The translations under genes and the position numbers were made by a program. A DNA stretch of 21,147 nt from assembly GCA_017536285.1 (NCBI GenBank), contig JAFXHP010000047.1, positions 1 through 21,147 of the forward strand, read 5' to 3'. Source of the stretch: Clostridia bacterium (GTDB lineage: Bacteria > Bacillota_A > Clostridia > UMGS1883 > HGM11501). Positions 1 through 7,773 of this stretch are shown piece after piece. The notes beneath the pieces are model-generated. The model saw only the letters and a list, made by a program, of their open reading frames with translations, did no database searches and was not told where the DNA came from. Numbering within the stretch: position 1 is the first letter of the stretch; every line of letters starts with the position of its first letter.

Positions 1-100
1 AGGATTCCTTCAACTTTTTTCCTTGTTCTGCACTCAAAATCGAGATTTTTGTGGTGCATGCGCAGTTTTGGTTTAGGGATTTTTCGACTCAGAGAAGCAT
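1..100. other. Non-coding stretch, no recognisable gene
   Basis: I see no ORF with a ribosome binding site and no protein similarity here. A small 6-bp inverted repeat (AAAATC-GA-GATTTT) lies near 36-50, and the segment around 55-66 is locally more GC-rich than its surroundings. It could be the tail or leader of something outside the window. No function is proposed. Confidence 0.4.
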
Positions 101-139
101 AAAAAATGCAGGTATACTGACGTATATCTGCATTTTTTT
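101..139. terminator. Bidirectional intrinsic terminator-like hairpin
   Basis: The arms at 101-117 and 122-138 pair over 17 positions with one G-U pair and a TGAC loop. They are flanked by an A-run on one side and a T7 run on the other, so either strand gives a stem followed by U residues. It lies about 75 bp beyond the stop of the minus-strand transporter gene and is the natural end for that transcript. It could also stop transcription entering from the left. Confidence 0.75.
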
Positions 140-170
140 GCGCACTATCAGCGAAAAATAACAAGCCAAA

Positions 171-205
171 ACCGGTTTCTCCCTAAGGAGTACCGCCCAA
201 TGGCG
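171..205. repeat. Two small back-to-back palindromes in the transporter 3' tail
   Basis: CGGT/CTCC at 173-182 pairs with GGAG/ACCG at 187-195 across a small internal loop. Directly after it, CGCC (194-197) pairs with GGCG (202-205) around a CAAT loop. ACCGGT at 171-176 is itself palindromic. The stretch is clearly more GC-rich than the flanking spacer and sits between the transporter stop codon and the terminator hairpin. It could be an extragenic palindromic repeat or a 3' UTR structure. Copies elsewhere in the genome cannot be checked here. Confidence 0.4.
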
Positions 206-215
206 ACTTATTTTT

Positions 216-1130
216 TTATATGAAAAGCATCATTAAAAGACCGGAACAGCCTGTTATCACAATTGCTATAAGGCCTATTAAAATTCCTGTAATTTGAACT
301 TTGTTAAGTTTTTCTGAGAAGAAAAGCTTTCCTGTTATGGTGGAGAGAATAACCATTGCACCGTTTGAAACAGGGAAGAAGACAGCACTCGGAATAACTG
401 CCGACAATGAAAGGTTTAACCTTATATAAACACAGCTTACAGTTCCGCAAAGAACTATGTACAGAAATGCACTTTTCCTGATCTTAGGAAGCTTTTTTCT
501 GCTGAATAAGTTTACGAAAATTCCAAAAACAAAAAAGAGGATTGCCGATACTATGGATGCTGTAAGCATCATTCCGTTGTATTCTCCGGCAGCATCTGAT
601 GCGGCGAATACTTTATAAATTATTCCCACAGCACCTCCTGCCAGGAAAAAGAGAAAAGAATAAACAAACCATTTCGCCGTAAGTTTTTCACCACTCTTTT
701 TAGGATTCACGCAAAGGAAGAGGGAGACGAAAAGCAAAATCTGTCCTGCAATCTGAAAGATGCTGATGCTCTCAGGAACATAGAAAACACCAAACCAGGT
801 AGCAATTACGAAAGCACAGCTTCCTATTAAAGTGGAAAGTGAAACCGGGCCTTCCGCCATAGAGCGCATTTTGAAAAACAGGAAGGTGCATAAAATAACG
901 CCGTAAATGACACCGAATATAAGGGCGGTGGGAGAAATGGAAGTTCCGCCCTCTATGGTAAACCAGACTGCCAAAATCAGCATCCATATAATACTTATTC
1001 CGCCGTTAAAGAAAAATAAGTCTCCCGGAGTATTCATATCCTTGTTTCCGAATTTGTGCAAAAGGCAGGCGTTTATAACTGAAAATAAAATAGAAAGTGC
1101 CATTAACGGGTATGCAACAGTAAGTGTCAT
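216..1130 (-). CDS. DMT/EamA-type membrane transporter
   Basis: The predicted 304-residue protein is almost entirely hydrophobic, with about ten membrane-spanning segments and short basic loops such as SRKKLPKIRK near residues 210-219. That matches the drug/metabolite transporter superfamily (two EamA-like halves of about 140 residues). The second half has the usual late-helix pattern, with the EKL motif (residues 274-276) before the last two helices. The substrate is unknown. The start ATG is preceded by AAGGAG, which overlaps the stop codon of the upstream AraC-type regulator (only 5 bp between the genes), so the two are probably co-transcribed and translationally coupled. A regulator next to a transporter suggests uptake or export of the regulator's ligand. 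The family is fairly certain; the specificity is not. Confidence 0.8.
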   Translation of the reverse strand: MTLTVAYPLMALSILFSVINACLLHKFGNKDMNTPGDLFFFNGGISIIWMLILAVWFTIEGGTSISPTALIFGVIYGVILCTFLFFKMRSMAEGPVSLSTLIGSCAFVIATWFGVFYVPESISIFQIAGQILLFVSLFLCVNPKKSGEKLTAKWFVYSFLFFLAGGAVGIIYKVFAASDAAGEYNGMMLTASIVSAILFFVFGIFVNLFSRKKLPKIRKSAFLYIVLCGTVSCVYIRLNLSLSAVIPSAVFFPVSNGAMVILSTITGKLFFSEKLNKVQITGILIGLIAIVITGCSGLLMMLFI

Positions 1131-1135
1131 TCAAA

Positions 1136-1977
1136 TTACTCCTTATCCTTTGAAAATTTTTGTTCGCGGTATTTTCCCGGGGTGGTTCCGTTGTGATGAG
1201 CGGTAAATACCTTGGTGAAATGAGAGGTGTCATAAAAGCCTGATGAGAGAGCAATATCGTGAAGGTTAAGGCTTTCATGCTCCATCATGGCTATGGCACG
1301 TTCTAAACGGTAGTTTGTAAGATATTTCGTTGGGGATATTTTGATATTTTTTAAGAAAAGTCTGTAAAGATAGGTTCTGTCTATCCCCACAAACGAAGCT
1401 ATATCGGTTATAGTAATATTATAAGGATAGTTGTCTTCTATATAAGATATTGCCTTTTGTACATAGTGCTCGGGAAGATAGAAGTCTCCCTTTTTTTCTG
1501 TGTTGGCTTTGATCAATCGGCTCATAATCAAAAGAAAATACCCTGTAACGTCATAGCCTTTTGCACCCTGCTTTCATTGCAACGGAGCATAGAGTGTAAA
1601 TCGCTTGCCATATCATCTGATAAGTCAAAGTTAAAGGTTACATTTGTGTTGTTCAGACCTGCATAGTGAGCGATTGCGGCATCATCCGGTCCTGAAAAGT
1701 TAGCGTAGATGTATTTCCAGGGTTCGTTATCGTCTGCAACGTAGGATGCCGGTAAATCAGGGATAATCATAAAGCCTTCTCCGGCGGAGATGGGGTAGTC
1801 CTTTCCGTTTACGTTATAAATTCCCTTGCCCTCTAAAACAAAGTGAGCGGAATAGTGACCGTATATTCTGGCATAAGCACGATGGCCGGGGTCGCATATG
1901 GTGAGACCGCACTCGGTAACCGCCAGACTTTGATTGGGCAATCTTGAAAAATAATTTCTTTTTCCTGAATAGCTCAT
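1136..1977 (-). pseudogene. AraC-family transcriptional regulator, split by a one-base frameshift
   Basis: The first reading frame (1977 to 1528, 149 aa) is a cupin-type AraC ligand-binding domain with a GHYSAHFVLEGKG-type strand and the PADM-like segment IIPDLPASY. The second frame (to 1136) is a complete double helix-turn-helix DNA-binding domain ending in TTPGKYREQ. In family members the two are joined by a helix resembling GYFLLxxSRLI. That exact helix appears here only if the frame shifts by -1 at about 1530-1543, where the coding strand has GGG and TTTT runs. Adding one base restores a 280-residue protein, the normal AraC length. The ORF opens with ATG at 1977 after GGAAG. It reads away from the Gfo/Idh/MocA gene and into the transporter, so it probably controlled one or both. 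The frameshift may be real or a sequencing error. Confidence 0.85.
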
Positions 1978-2010
1978 AAATTTCTTCCTTTGTAAAATAT
2001 TACAATGAGA

Positions 2011-2039
2011 ATAATAACATTTTATTGATATTTTGGCAA
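2011..2039 (-). promoter_or_regulatory. Sigma-A promoter for the AraC-transporter unit
   Basis: On the minus strand, TTGCCA (2039-2034) is followed after 17 bp by TATTAT (2016-2011). The TG dinucleotide of an extended -10 lies one base before it. Transcription would start near 2004, about 27 nt before the AraC start codon. Confidence 0.7.
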
Positions 2040-2092
2040 TGGTAAAAAATAAAAAAGCAACAAATTTACAAAAAAATAATCACACACGTACA

Positions 2093-2120
2093 TTACATAA
2101 TTGAAAAAATGTGCTATAAT
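2093..2120 (+). promoter_or_regulatory. Probable extended -10 promoter for the Gfo/Idh/MocA gene
   Basis: TGCTATAAT at 2112-2120 is a perfect -10 hexamer with an extended-10 TG. The best -35 (TTACAT, 2093-2098, 16-bp spacer) is poor, so the promoter may depend on an activator, plausibly the divergent AraC regulator. The location also argues that the upstream in-frame TTG at 2101 is not a translation start, because it would precede the transcription start. Confidence 0.6.
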
Positions 2121-2151
2121 CGAATTAAAGATAATGAAAGGGATGGTAAAA

Positions 2152-3414
2152 ATGAGAGAGAAATTAAGAATAGCTTTCGTCGGTTGCGGTCAGTTCTGCA
2201 GAAACTTCGTTCCGCTTTTCAAGGCTCACCCTGCTGTTGAGTTTGTTGCTGTGTGTGACAAATTCCCCGAAAGAGCAAAAAACTTTAAAGAGTGGTACGG
2301 AGCAGATATGATTTTCGACAGCTTTGATGATGTTATCGCATCAAGCGAAATCAATGCCGTAGCTATCTTTACTCAGAGAGACTTGCATGGTGTAATGGCA
2401 ATTGCAGCGTTAAAGGCAGGAAAGCACGTTTATTCCGCAGTTCCTATGGCACTCAAAACGGAGGAAATTCAGGAAATCGTTCGTCTTGTAAAAGAAACAG
2501 GTCTTACATATATGATGGGCGAAACCGGCATTTACCGTCCTGCTTCAATTTTCTGCCGTCAGAAATATGCGACAGGAGAAATGGGAGATATGGTATACGC
2601 TGAGGCACAGTATAACCATGACATGAAGAGACTTTATGATGTATTCAAGTACACAGAAGGGGACCAGTGGAAGAAGATGGCAGGTCTTCCGCCCATGTTA
2701 TATCCCACTCACTCAACTTCTATGGTGCTTTCTGCGGCAAAGGCTCATGCACTTAAGGTTGCGGCTTTCGGTTATGAGGATAAAATGGATACCGATATAT
2801 TCGGAGAGGGTATGAACTACTGGGATAATCCTTTCTCAAATACAGCAATGCTTCTTAAACTCAGCAACAACGCTGTTATAAGAATCAGCGAAAACCGTCG
2901 TGTCGCATGGCATTTCCCGGAGACCTATATCACCAGCTTCAACTGTACAAAGGCTTCCTACGAATGTTCTCTGGTTCAGCACTCCTATCTTAAAATGAAC
3001 GAAAAGGGGCTTGTTGATTACGAGGATGTCAGCGATTTACTTAATCCTATGGAGCTTACACCACATAAAAACGATCCCGATTTCTTAAAGAAGGTTGTAA
3101 ACGGTACATGGTGCAATACAGAGGCACCCATTCAGGCTATTACAAGACTTCCCAAGGAGTTTGACGGACTTGGTACAGGCCACGCGGGAACCCATAAATT
3201 TATGGTTGACGATTTCTGCCAGGCTTATATGTCAGGCAAGCTTTCACCCACAAATGCATGGCAGGCGGCCAGATACAATCTTCCCGGCCTTACTGCACAT
3301 AAGAGTGCAATGGAAGGCGGCATAACTCTTGATGTCCCCGATTGCGGAGACACACCTGAAGGAATGGAAGTTCTTTCAGCAGACAGAATAGTAAATGAGG
3401 TGGATTACAGATAA
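2152..3414 (+). CDS. Gfo/Idh/MocA-family oxidoreductase, atypical (EKP motif lost)
   Basis: Starting at the ATG at 2152, with AAAGGGATGG upstream, gives 420 residues. An N-terminal Rossmann fold opens with IAFVGCGQF (residues 7-15), an NAD(P)-binding loop, and is followed by the family's C-terminal alpha/beta sheet domain. The motif normally read as EKP, whose lysine acts in catalysis in many characterised members, reads A96-V97-P98 (YSAVPMA). The later conserved histidine region is kept as YPTHSTS (H187). It probably acts on a sugar, inositol or sugar-acid-like substrate, but the missing lysine means classical dehydrogenase chemistry should not be assumed. Its stop codon overlaps the start of the acetyltransferase by one base (TAATG), and it is divergent from the AraC regulator. 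The family is certain; the activity is unknown. Confidence 0.88.
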   Translation: MREKLRIAFVGCGQFCRNFVPLFKAHPAVEFVAVCDKFPERAKNFKEWYGADMIFDSFDDVIASSEINAVAIFTQRDLHGVMAIAALKAGKHVYSAVPMALKTEEIQEIVRLVKETGLTYMMGETGIYRPASIFCRQKYATGEMGDMVYAEAQYNHDMKRLYDVFKYTEGDQWKKMAGLPPMLYPTHSTSMVLSAAKAHALKVAAFGYEDKMDTDIFGEGMNYWDNPFSNTAMLLKLSNNAVIRISENRRVAWHFPETYITSFNCTKASYECSLVQHSYLKMNEKGLVDYEDVSDLLNPMELTPHKNDPDFLKKVVNGTWCNTEAPIQAITRLPKEFDGLGTGHAGTHKFMVDDFCQAYMSGKLSPTNAWQAARYNLPGLTAHKSAMEGGITLDVPDCGDTPEGMEVLSADRIVNEVDYR

Positions 3415-3932
3415 TGGGAGCATTACCACAGCTTTTTATGAGACAGCCTGATATCACTCATCTTCCGCCCCTGGCTCTTCCTGAAGGCTTTTCTCTTCAC
3501 AGCCACATAGAGGGACAAGATAAAAACTGGGAAGAATTGATTGAAAAGGCTTTCGGTACGCATTTTTCCTTTAATGATTTTATAGTAAACGGCGGGGGAT
3601 ACAAGCCGGAATACGTTCTTTATATAGCGAAAGACGGCGTGGATATAGCAACGGCAACAGCTGTAGAAAAAGATATTTTCCCCGGAGAAGGCTGGTTCCG
3701 TATGATTGGAACAGCACCTGAAGCAAGAGGCCTGGGAGCAGGAAAGCTTGTTTGCCTTGCAGCACTTCACTCTCTTGCCGCAAGAGGGTATAAGAGTGTT
3801 GTATTATCGACAGACGATGCAAGAATCCCAGCAATAAAGCTTTACCTTTCTCTTGGCTTTGAACCGATATTTACTCATGAAAGCCACGAAGAGCGTTGGA
3901 AAAATGTTTTTGAAAAAATAAATGCTAACTAA
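3414..3932 (+). CDS. GNAT-family N-acetyltransferase
   Basis: The 172-residue protein has the acetyl-CoA pyrophosphate-binding signature RGLGAG (R105-G110) inside the strand-helix segment starting GTAPEARG. The late GNAT motif KLYLSLGFEP at 142-151 is also present. The first 60 residues are less conserved and probably form the acceptor-binding half. The acceptor, whether a small molecule or a protein, cannot be read from sequence. The gene is translationally coupled to the upstream oxidoreductase through a TAATG overlap, so both products probably act on the same metabolite or in the same response. It ends inside a long palindromic terminator. Confidence 0.85.
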   Translation: MGALPQLFMRQPDITHLPPLALPEGFSLHSHIEGQDKNWEELIEKAFGTHFSFNDFIVNGGGYKPEYVLYIAKDGVDIATATAVEKDIFPGEGWFRMIGTAPEARGLGAGKLVCLAALHSLAARGYKSVVLSTDDARIPAIKLYLSLGFEPIFTHESHEERWKNVFEKINAN

Positions 3933-3976
3933 AAAAAGAAACCCGAAAATTTTTCGGGTTTCTTTTTTTAGTTAGC
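3924..3976. terminator. 53-bp perfect palindrome, shared bidirectional terminator
   Basis: Arms of 26 bp (3924-3949 and 3951-3976) are exact reverse complements around a single central T at 3950. The core is GAAACCCGAAAA pairing with TTTTCGGGTTTC, flanked by A7 and T7 runs, so each strand gives a stem followed by U residues. The outer part of each arm is GCTAACTAA, which encodes the final Ala-Asn-stop of both convergent genes (the GNAT and the HtrA-like protease). Confidence 0.92.
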
Positions 3977-5299
3977 TGAAGCAGGTTTATCCTCCTGAAG
4001 CTTCAGGCTGAAACTCTTTTCGTCACCTTCACGGTTAACCGTAAGCTTAATGGTGTCGCCTGCCTTATAGGTATTGCGTTTTGCAATAAACTCGGAGGAG
4101 GAGGTCACCTTTTCGTCGTTGAAGGCGATTATTATGTCTCCGATTTCAATGCCTGCAATATCAGCACTTCCGCCCTCTATAACATCGTTGACAAAAAGTC
4201 CGTAATTAACGGGAAGACTATAATAGTAAGCAATCTGAGGTGTGATTTCCACAATACTTACGCCTATTGCCGGTCTTCCGTGAACATAACCGTCGGACAC
4301 AAGGTCTTCGATAATACTCTTTACATCGTCAATGGGGATGGCAAAACCTAATCCTTCTACTCCGTCGGATGAAATTTTAACAGAGTTTATGCCGATTACT
4401 TCGCCACGGTTGTTAACAAGAGCTCCGCCTGAGTTACCTGAGTTTATAGCAGCATCTGTCTGTATAAGGTTATAGGTGGTTCCTTCTACGGTGAGTTTTC
4501 TGTTAACTGCACTTACTATTCCGTGTGTAACGCTGCCGGCAAGGGTAAGTCCCAAGGGGTTTCCTATTGCAAGAACTTCATCTCCGACCTGGATAGTGGA
4601 AGAGTTTCCTATTGTAGCGGCTTTTAAGTCGTGTCCCTGGGGGTCTACCTTTATTACAGCCATATCGGTTTCGGGATCTGAACCGACTAAAGTGGCTTCG
4701 AGCTCATCGCCGGATGAAAGTGTAATTTTCAACTTGTTGGCATCTGAAATTACATGATTGTTTGTAACTATATAGCCGTCTTTGCTGATGATTATTCCGC
4801 TTCCTGTAGATTGCAATGTGTTTATATTAAGAAAGCTGTTGGGAGAATAGCTCATGTTAGAGATACCTACAATTGATGGACTGACGAGAGCTGAAATTTG
4901 CTGACGTGAAAGGGCAGGTCCATCTGATTGAGCATAATCATTATCGAGAGCAAGACCGGGAGCTGCACCGGGAATGTTTAAGGCTGAGCCTGCTTCTTTT
5001 ACACCGTCCAAAATATATTTCATTATCATGTTTCTGGAAGCATATAAACCGCCTCCGAAAATGATGCACATAATAAATGCGGTAAGAACGGCAATGGCTA
5101 AAGGTCGTTCAGAAAATTTCTTCTTCGGCTTCTTTGGCTTTGTTATTTTCTCTGTGTATATAGGAGTGGGGGCGGGATTTCCTTCTTCTGAAACATCAGA
5201 AAATATTTCTTCGGAAGTTTCGGAAGGTGTGGGGGATTCAGTTTCCTTTTTTGGTTTTTCGGAGTTATTGAGTTCTTCAAAAAAATTATTGTTATCCAT
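3968..5299 (-). CDS. HtrA/DegP-like membrane-anchored serine protease with PDZ domain
   Basis: The protein has 443 residues. Residues 1-65 are a charged, Ser/Thr/Pro/Glu-rich cytoplasmic tail with a KKPKKKF basic patch. Residues 67-87 form one transmembrane segment. The trypsin-like domain spans roughly 135-335 with the complete catalytic triad: H182 (TNNHV), D212 (ETDMAV) and S290 (NSGNSGGAL). One PDZ domain follows at about 343-435. This is the layout of clostridial and bacillal HtrA surface proteases, which degrade or refold damaged exported proteins outside the membrane. The ATG is preceded by AAAGGAG. It lies 76 bp downstream of the sensor kinase on the same strand, so it is probably a target or partner of that two-component system. 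Assignment to htrA versus yyxA-type paralogues is not possible here. Confidence 0.93.
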   Translation of the reverse strand: MDNNNFFEELNNSEKPKKETESPTPSETSEEIFSDVSEEGNPAPTPIYTEKITKPKKPKKKFSERPLAIAVLTAFIMCIIFGGGLYASRNMIMKYILDGVKEAGSALNIPGAAPGLALDNDYAQSDGPALSRQQISALVSPSIVGISNMSYSPNSFLNINTLQSTGSGIIISKDGYIVTNNHVISDANKLKITLSSGDELEATLVGSDPETDMAVIKVDPQGHDLKAATIGNSSTIQVGDEVLAIGNPLGLTLAGSVTHGIVSAVNRKLTVEGTTYNLIQTDAAINSGNSGGALVNNRGEVIGINSVKISSDGVEGLGFAIPIDDVKSIIEDLVSDGYVHGRPAIGVSIVEITPQIAYYYSLPVNYGLFVNDVIEGGSADIAGIEIGDIIIAFNDEKVTSSSEFIAKRNTYKAGDTIKLTVNREGDEKSFSLKLQEDKPASAN

Positions 5300-5375
5300 A
5301 AAAATGCTCCTTTCATATACCTTTATGATAACATATATTTATTAATTTTATATTAATAAAGTGTAAAAATGCATT

Positions 5376-6986
5376 TTATTTGTGAATATTTCTTGAAAGT
5401 GTCAGTGTAAATGTAAATCTGGTGAATTCGCCCTCGGTACTGGTAACGGTTATGTTTTCTCCATGCAATGAAAGAATGTTTTTGACAAGATAAAGTCCAA
5501 GACCAATTCCCTTTTTATCAAGACCGCGGGATTTATCGGTTTTATAAAACTTGTCAAATATATGTTTCAGCTCGCTTTTCGGAATGCCTTCACCGTTATT
5601 TTCAATACTTACATAAGCTTTTCCCGAGCGGGTTGAAACCGAAATTTTTATAAAACCTTCTACGGCCGCAAATTTAATTGCATTGTCCAAAAGATTTATA
5701 ATAACTCTGGTTATTGAGTCCTTATCGCAAAAACAAATGCAATCTTCTTCTTCAAATTCAACCGTAATGTCAAGCCTTTTTTCTGCGATTCTGTCCTGGT
5801 ATTTTATTATCTGTCGTCTTATACATTCGTTGATGTCAAAATAATCCATTTCAAGCTTTGCATTTCCACTTTCAATTCTGGAAACGTCTAAAAGTTCAGT
5901 GGTGAGTTTTGAAAGCCTGCGTGCTTCGGACAAACATATTTTAAGATATTCTTCGGATTGTTCCTTGGGGATTGTTCCGTCCAGTATGCTGTCGATAAAT
6001 CCGATGATGGAAGTCATGGGAGTTCTGAGCTCATGGGCAATGCTTGCGGTGAACGCACGTTGGTTTTCTTCGGAATTCTCAATGGATTCAGCCATGTCGT
6101 TAAAAGTTGATATAAGCTCTTGTATCTCTCCGATATTATTATCATCGGTACTAACCCTTTTACTGAAATCTCCCGATGCAAGCTTCATGGCCGCTTCATT
6201 CATCGCCTTTAACGGCTTCGCTATTCTGTAGGTCAGGGCGTAGGATAAAACCACAGATATGAGAAGAGAGATTATTGCGGCTAAAATAAAGTTTGATGCT
6301 ACAACATTAAGCAAAAATCTTATCTGAGGAGTGGGGATGAATAAAATCAGCATGGAACTTATATTACCGTTTTCGTACAGAGGCTTCATAACCGTAAGGG
6401 TTGTGGTTGTAAACATGCTGTCCATGTTTCCCCAATGAACGAAATAATCTTCTCCGTTATAAGATACCTTGGAAATTGACTGCGGAAAATCTCCCGACAG
6501 CATTTTTGAAAATGTATCTGAAGCTTTTATATATTCTGTTTGTCTTCCGCTTTTTTGATTTTCCTTGGAAAATATAACTCCTTCGCTGAAATTTCGGATA
6601 TCCGCATAGCGAAATAATATTTTTTTATCAGGAGTTATCTGCATAACGGAAAAATCAGTACTTGATGATATTACAGACAAAGTATTTCTGTAATTATCTT
6701 CTATCTGTCCGATCAGCTTTTTATAATTATAGTGTATATCGGGATTTTCCTTTTGTATGATTTCAAGCTCTTTATATAGCTCATCGGTGCGTTTGGAAAG
6801 ATCCACGACCTTTGATGATGCTGTGAGAATGGAGGACACATGTTCTGACCTTAAATATGAATTTATTCTTGCGTAACATATCACAGACATGATGGTGAAA
6901 GCTATTAATATTATGAGCAGATTTATCGAGAAAATTTTAAGAAAAAGGCTTTTTTTTCTTTTGGCTGAAGGGCGTTTGACACTCAT
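5376..6986 (-). CDS. Sensor histidine kinase (HAMP-HisKA-HATPase)
   Basis: The 536-residue membrane kinase has a basic N-terminus, TM1 at about 17-37, an extracytoplasmic sensing region at about 40-225, TM2 at about 228-250 and a HAMP linker at about 251-303. The dimerisation domain carries the phospho-accepting histidine H318 in AHELRTPMTS. The ATP-binding domain has N box NLLDNAIKFA (431-440), G1 box NNGEGIP (463-469) and G2 box GIGLGLYLVK (493-502). The usual first Asp of the G1 box is Asn here, a variant I believe occurs in other Gram-positive kinases. Its ATG overlaps the response-regulator stop (ATGA), so the two are coupled. The ligand is unknown; the downstream HtrA protease suggests an envelope signal. 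Confidence 0.93.
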   Translation of the reverse strand: MSVKRPSAKRKKSLFLKIFSINLLIILIAFTIMSVICYARINSYLRSEHVSSILTASSKVVDLSKRTDELYKELEIIQKENPDIHYNYKKLIGQIEDNYRNTLSVISSSTDFSVMQITPDKKILFRYADIRNFSEGVIFSKENQKSGRQTEYIKASDTFSKMLSGDFPQSISKVSYNGEDYFVHWGNMDSMFTTTTLTVMKPLYENGNISSMLILFIPTPQIRFLLNVVASNFILAAIISLLISVVLSYALTYRIAKPLKAMNEAAMKLASGDFSKRVSTDDNNIGEIQELISTFNDMAESIENSEENQRAFTASIAHELRTPMTSIIGFIDSILDGTIPKEQSEEYLKICLSEARRLSKLTTELLDVSRIESGNAKLEMDYFDINECIRRQIIKYQDRIAEKRLDITVEFEEEDCICFCDKDSITRVIINLLDNAIKFAAVEGFIKISVSTRSGKAYVSIENNGEGIPKSELKHIFDKFYKTDKSRGLDKKGIGLGLYLVKNILSLHGENITVTSTEGEFTRFTFTLTLSRNIHK

Positions 6987-7681
6987 TTTTCGTAAACCTC
7001 AAAAATATAACCTACACAGTGCTTTGTCTTAAGCATCCAGGCTTCGTCATGAGAACTGCCAAGCTTTTCGCGAAGTCTCTTAACGTGTACGTCGATGGTT
7101 CTTGATTCTCCGCCATATTCAAAACCCCATACTTTTTCAAGTAACTGCTCTCTGGTGAATACGACATTTTTGTTTGAAGCAAGAAAGTATAAAAGTTCAA
7201 GCTCCCTGGCGGGAGTATCTATGGATACTCCGTCTACCTTGAGGTCATAATTTGAAATGTTAATTTCAAGACCAGGGAAAGATAAAACATCGGAAGATAT
7301 TTTTCCGTCTTCATTTGAGCTTCGGCGCATAACCGCACGCACTCTTGCTATAAGCTCCTTTGTTTCAAAAGGCTTTACCATGTAGTCATCTGCGCCCAGT
7401 TCCAGTCCTAAAACCTTATCGAAGGTGTCGCCCTTGGCTGTAAGCATTATTATCGGAACATTGCTCACTTTTCTTATTTCCTTGCATACCTCGATCCCGT
7501 CAATTTTAGGAAGCATGAGGTCAAGGATTATAAGGCAGGGTTCCTCCGTACGGAATTTTTTGAGTGCATCTTCTCCGTCATAGGAAATTGCAGTAGTGAA
7601 GCCTTCCTTTACGAGATGGAGGCGTAAAAGCTCACAAATATTTGCATCATCGTCAACAATTAAAATTTTATTTTTATCCAT
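6983..7681 (-). CDS. OmpR/PhoB-family response regulator
   Basis: The protein has 232 residues. The receiver domain (about 4-116) has the acidic pocket D10-D11, phosphoacceptor D54 (LILDLMLP), switch T81 and K103 (MVKPF). A winged-helix DNA-binding domain follows at about 130-230, with REQLLEKVWG and the SRTIDVHVKRLREKL recognition helix region. The start ATG follows GAGGAG at normal distance. It is the first gene of a minus-strand unit with the sensor kinase (4-bp ATGA overlap) and then the HtrA-like protease. It probably activates this operon and envelope-maintenance genes, which is inference from gene order. Confidence 0.95.
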   Translation of the reverse strand: MDKNKILIVDDDANICELLRLHLVKEGFTTAISYDGEDALKKFRTEEPCLIILDLMLPKIDGIEVCKEIRKVSNVPIIMLTAKGDTFDKVLGLELGADDYMVKPFETKELIARVRAVMRRSSNEDGKISSDVLSFPGLEINISNYDLKVDGVSIDTPARELELLYFLASNKNVVFTREQLLEKVWGFEYGGESRTIDVHVKRLREKLGSSHDEAWMLKTKHCVGYIFEVYEK

Positions 7682-7710
7682 AATAACTCCTCATTTTATA
7701 TTATGATTAG

Positions 7711-7719
7711 AGTATAGCA
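7711..7719 (-). promoter_or_regulatory. Extended -10 promoter element of the two-component operon
   Basis: The minus strand reads TGCTATACT, an extended -10 motif with five of six -10 matches, about 30 nt before the response-regulator start. No good -35 hexamer is present at 16-18 bp, which would fit a promoter needing an activator such as the response regulator itself. Confidence 0.55.
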
Positions 7720-7773
7720 CAACTTTTACAAAAAGAAAATCATAATTTCGGTTTTTTACAAAAAATTTACATC

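Noticed and set aside
1523..1545. Programmed -1 ribosomal frameshift joining the two AraC halves
   Set aside because: No X-XXY-YYZ heptamer, downstream pseudoknot or long homopolymer is visible, and the family is not known for this. A plain indel is simpler.
2101..2151. N-terminal extension of the Gfo/Idh/MocA protein from a TTG at 2101
   Set aside because: The extension overlaps the -10 box at 2115-2120 and has no ribosome binding site. The ATG at 2152 has one and begins the fold normally.
5300..5375. Firm promoter call between the sensor kinase and htrA
   Set aside because: Only a TGTTATCAT-like extended -10 in very AT-rich DNA is seen, with no -35. It is mentioned as a possibility but not annotated.
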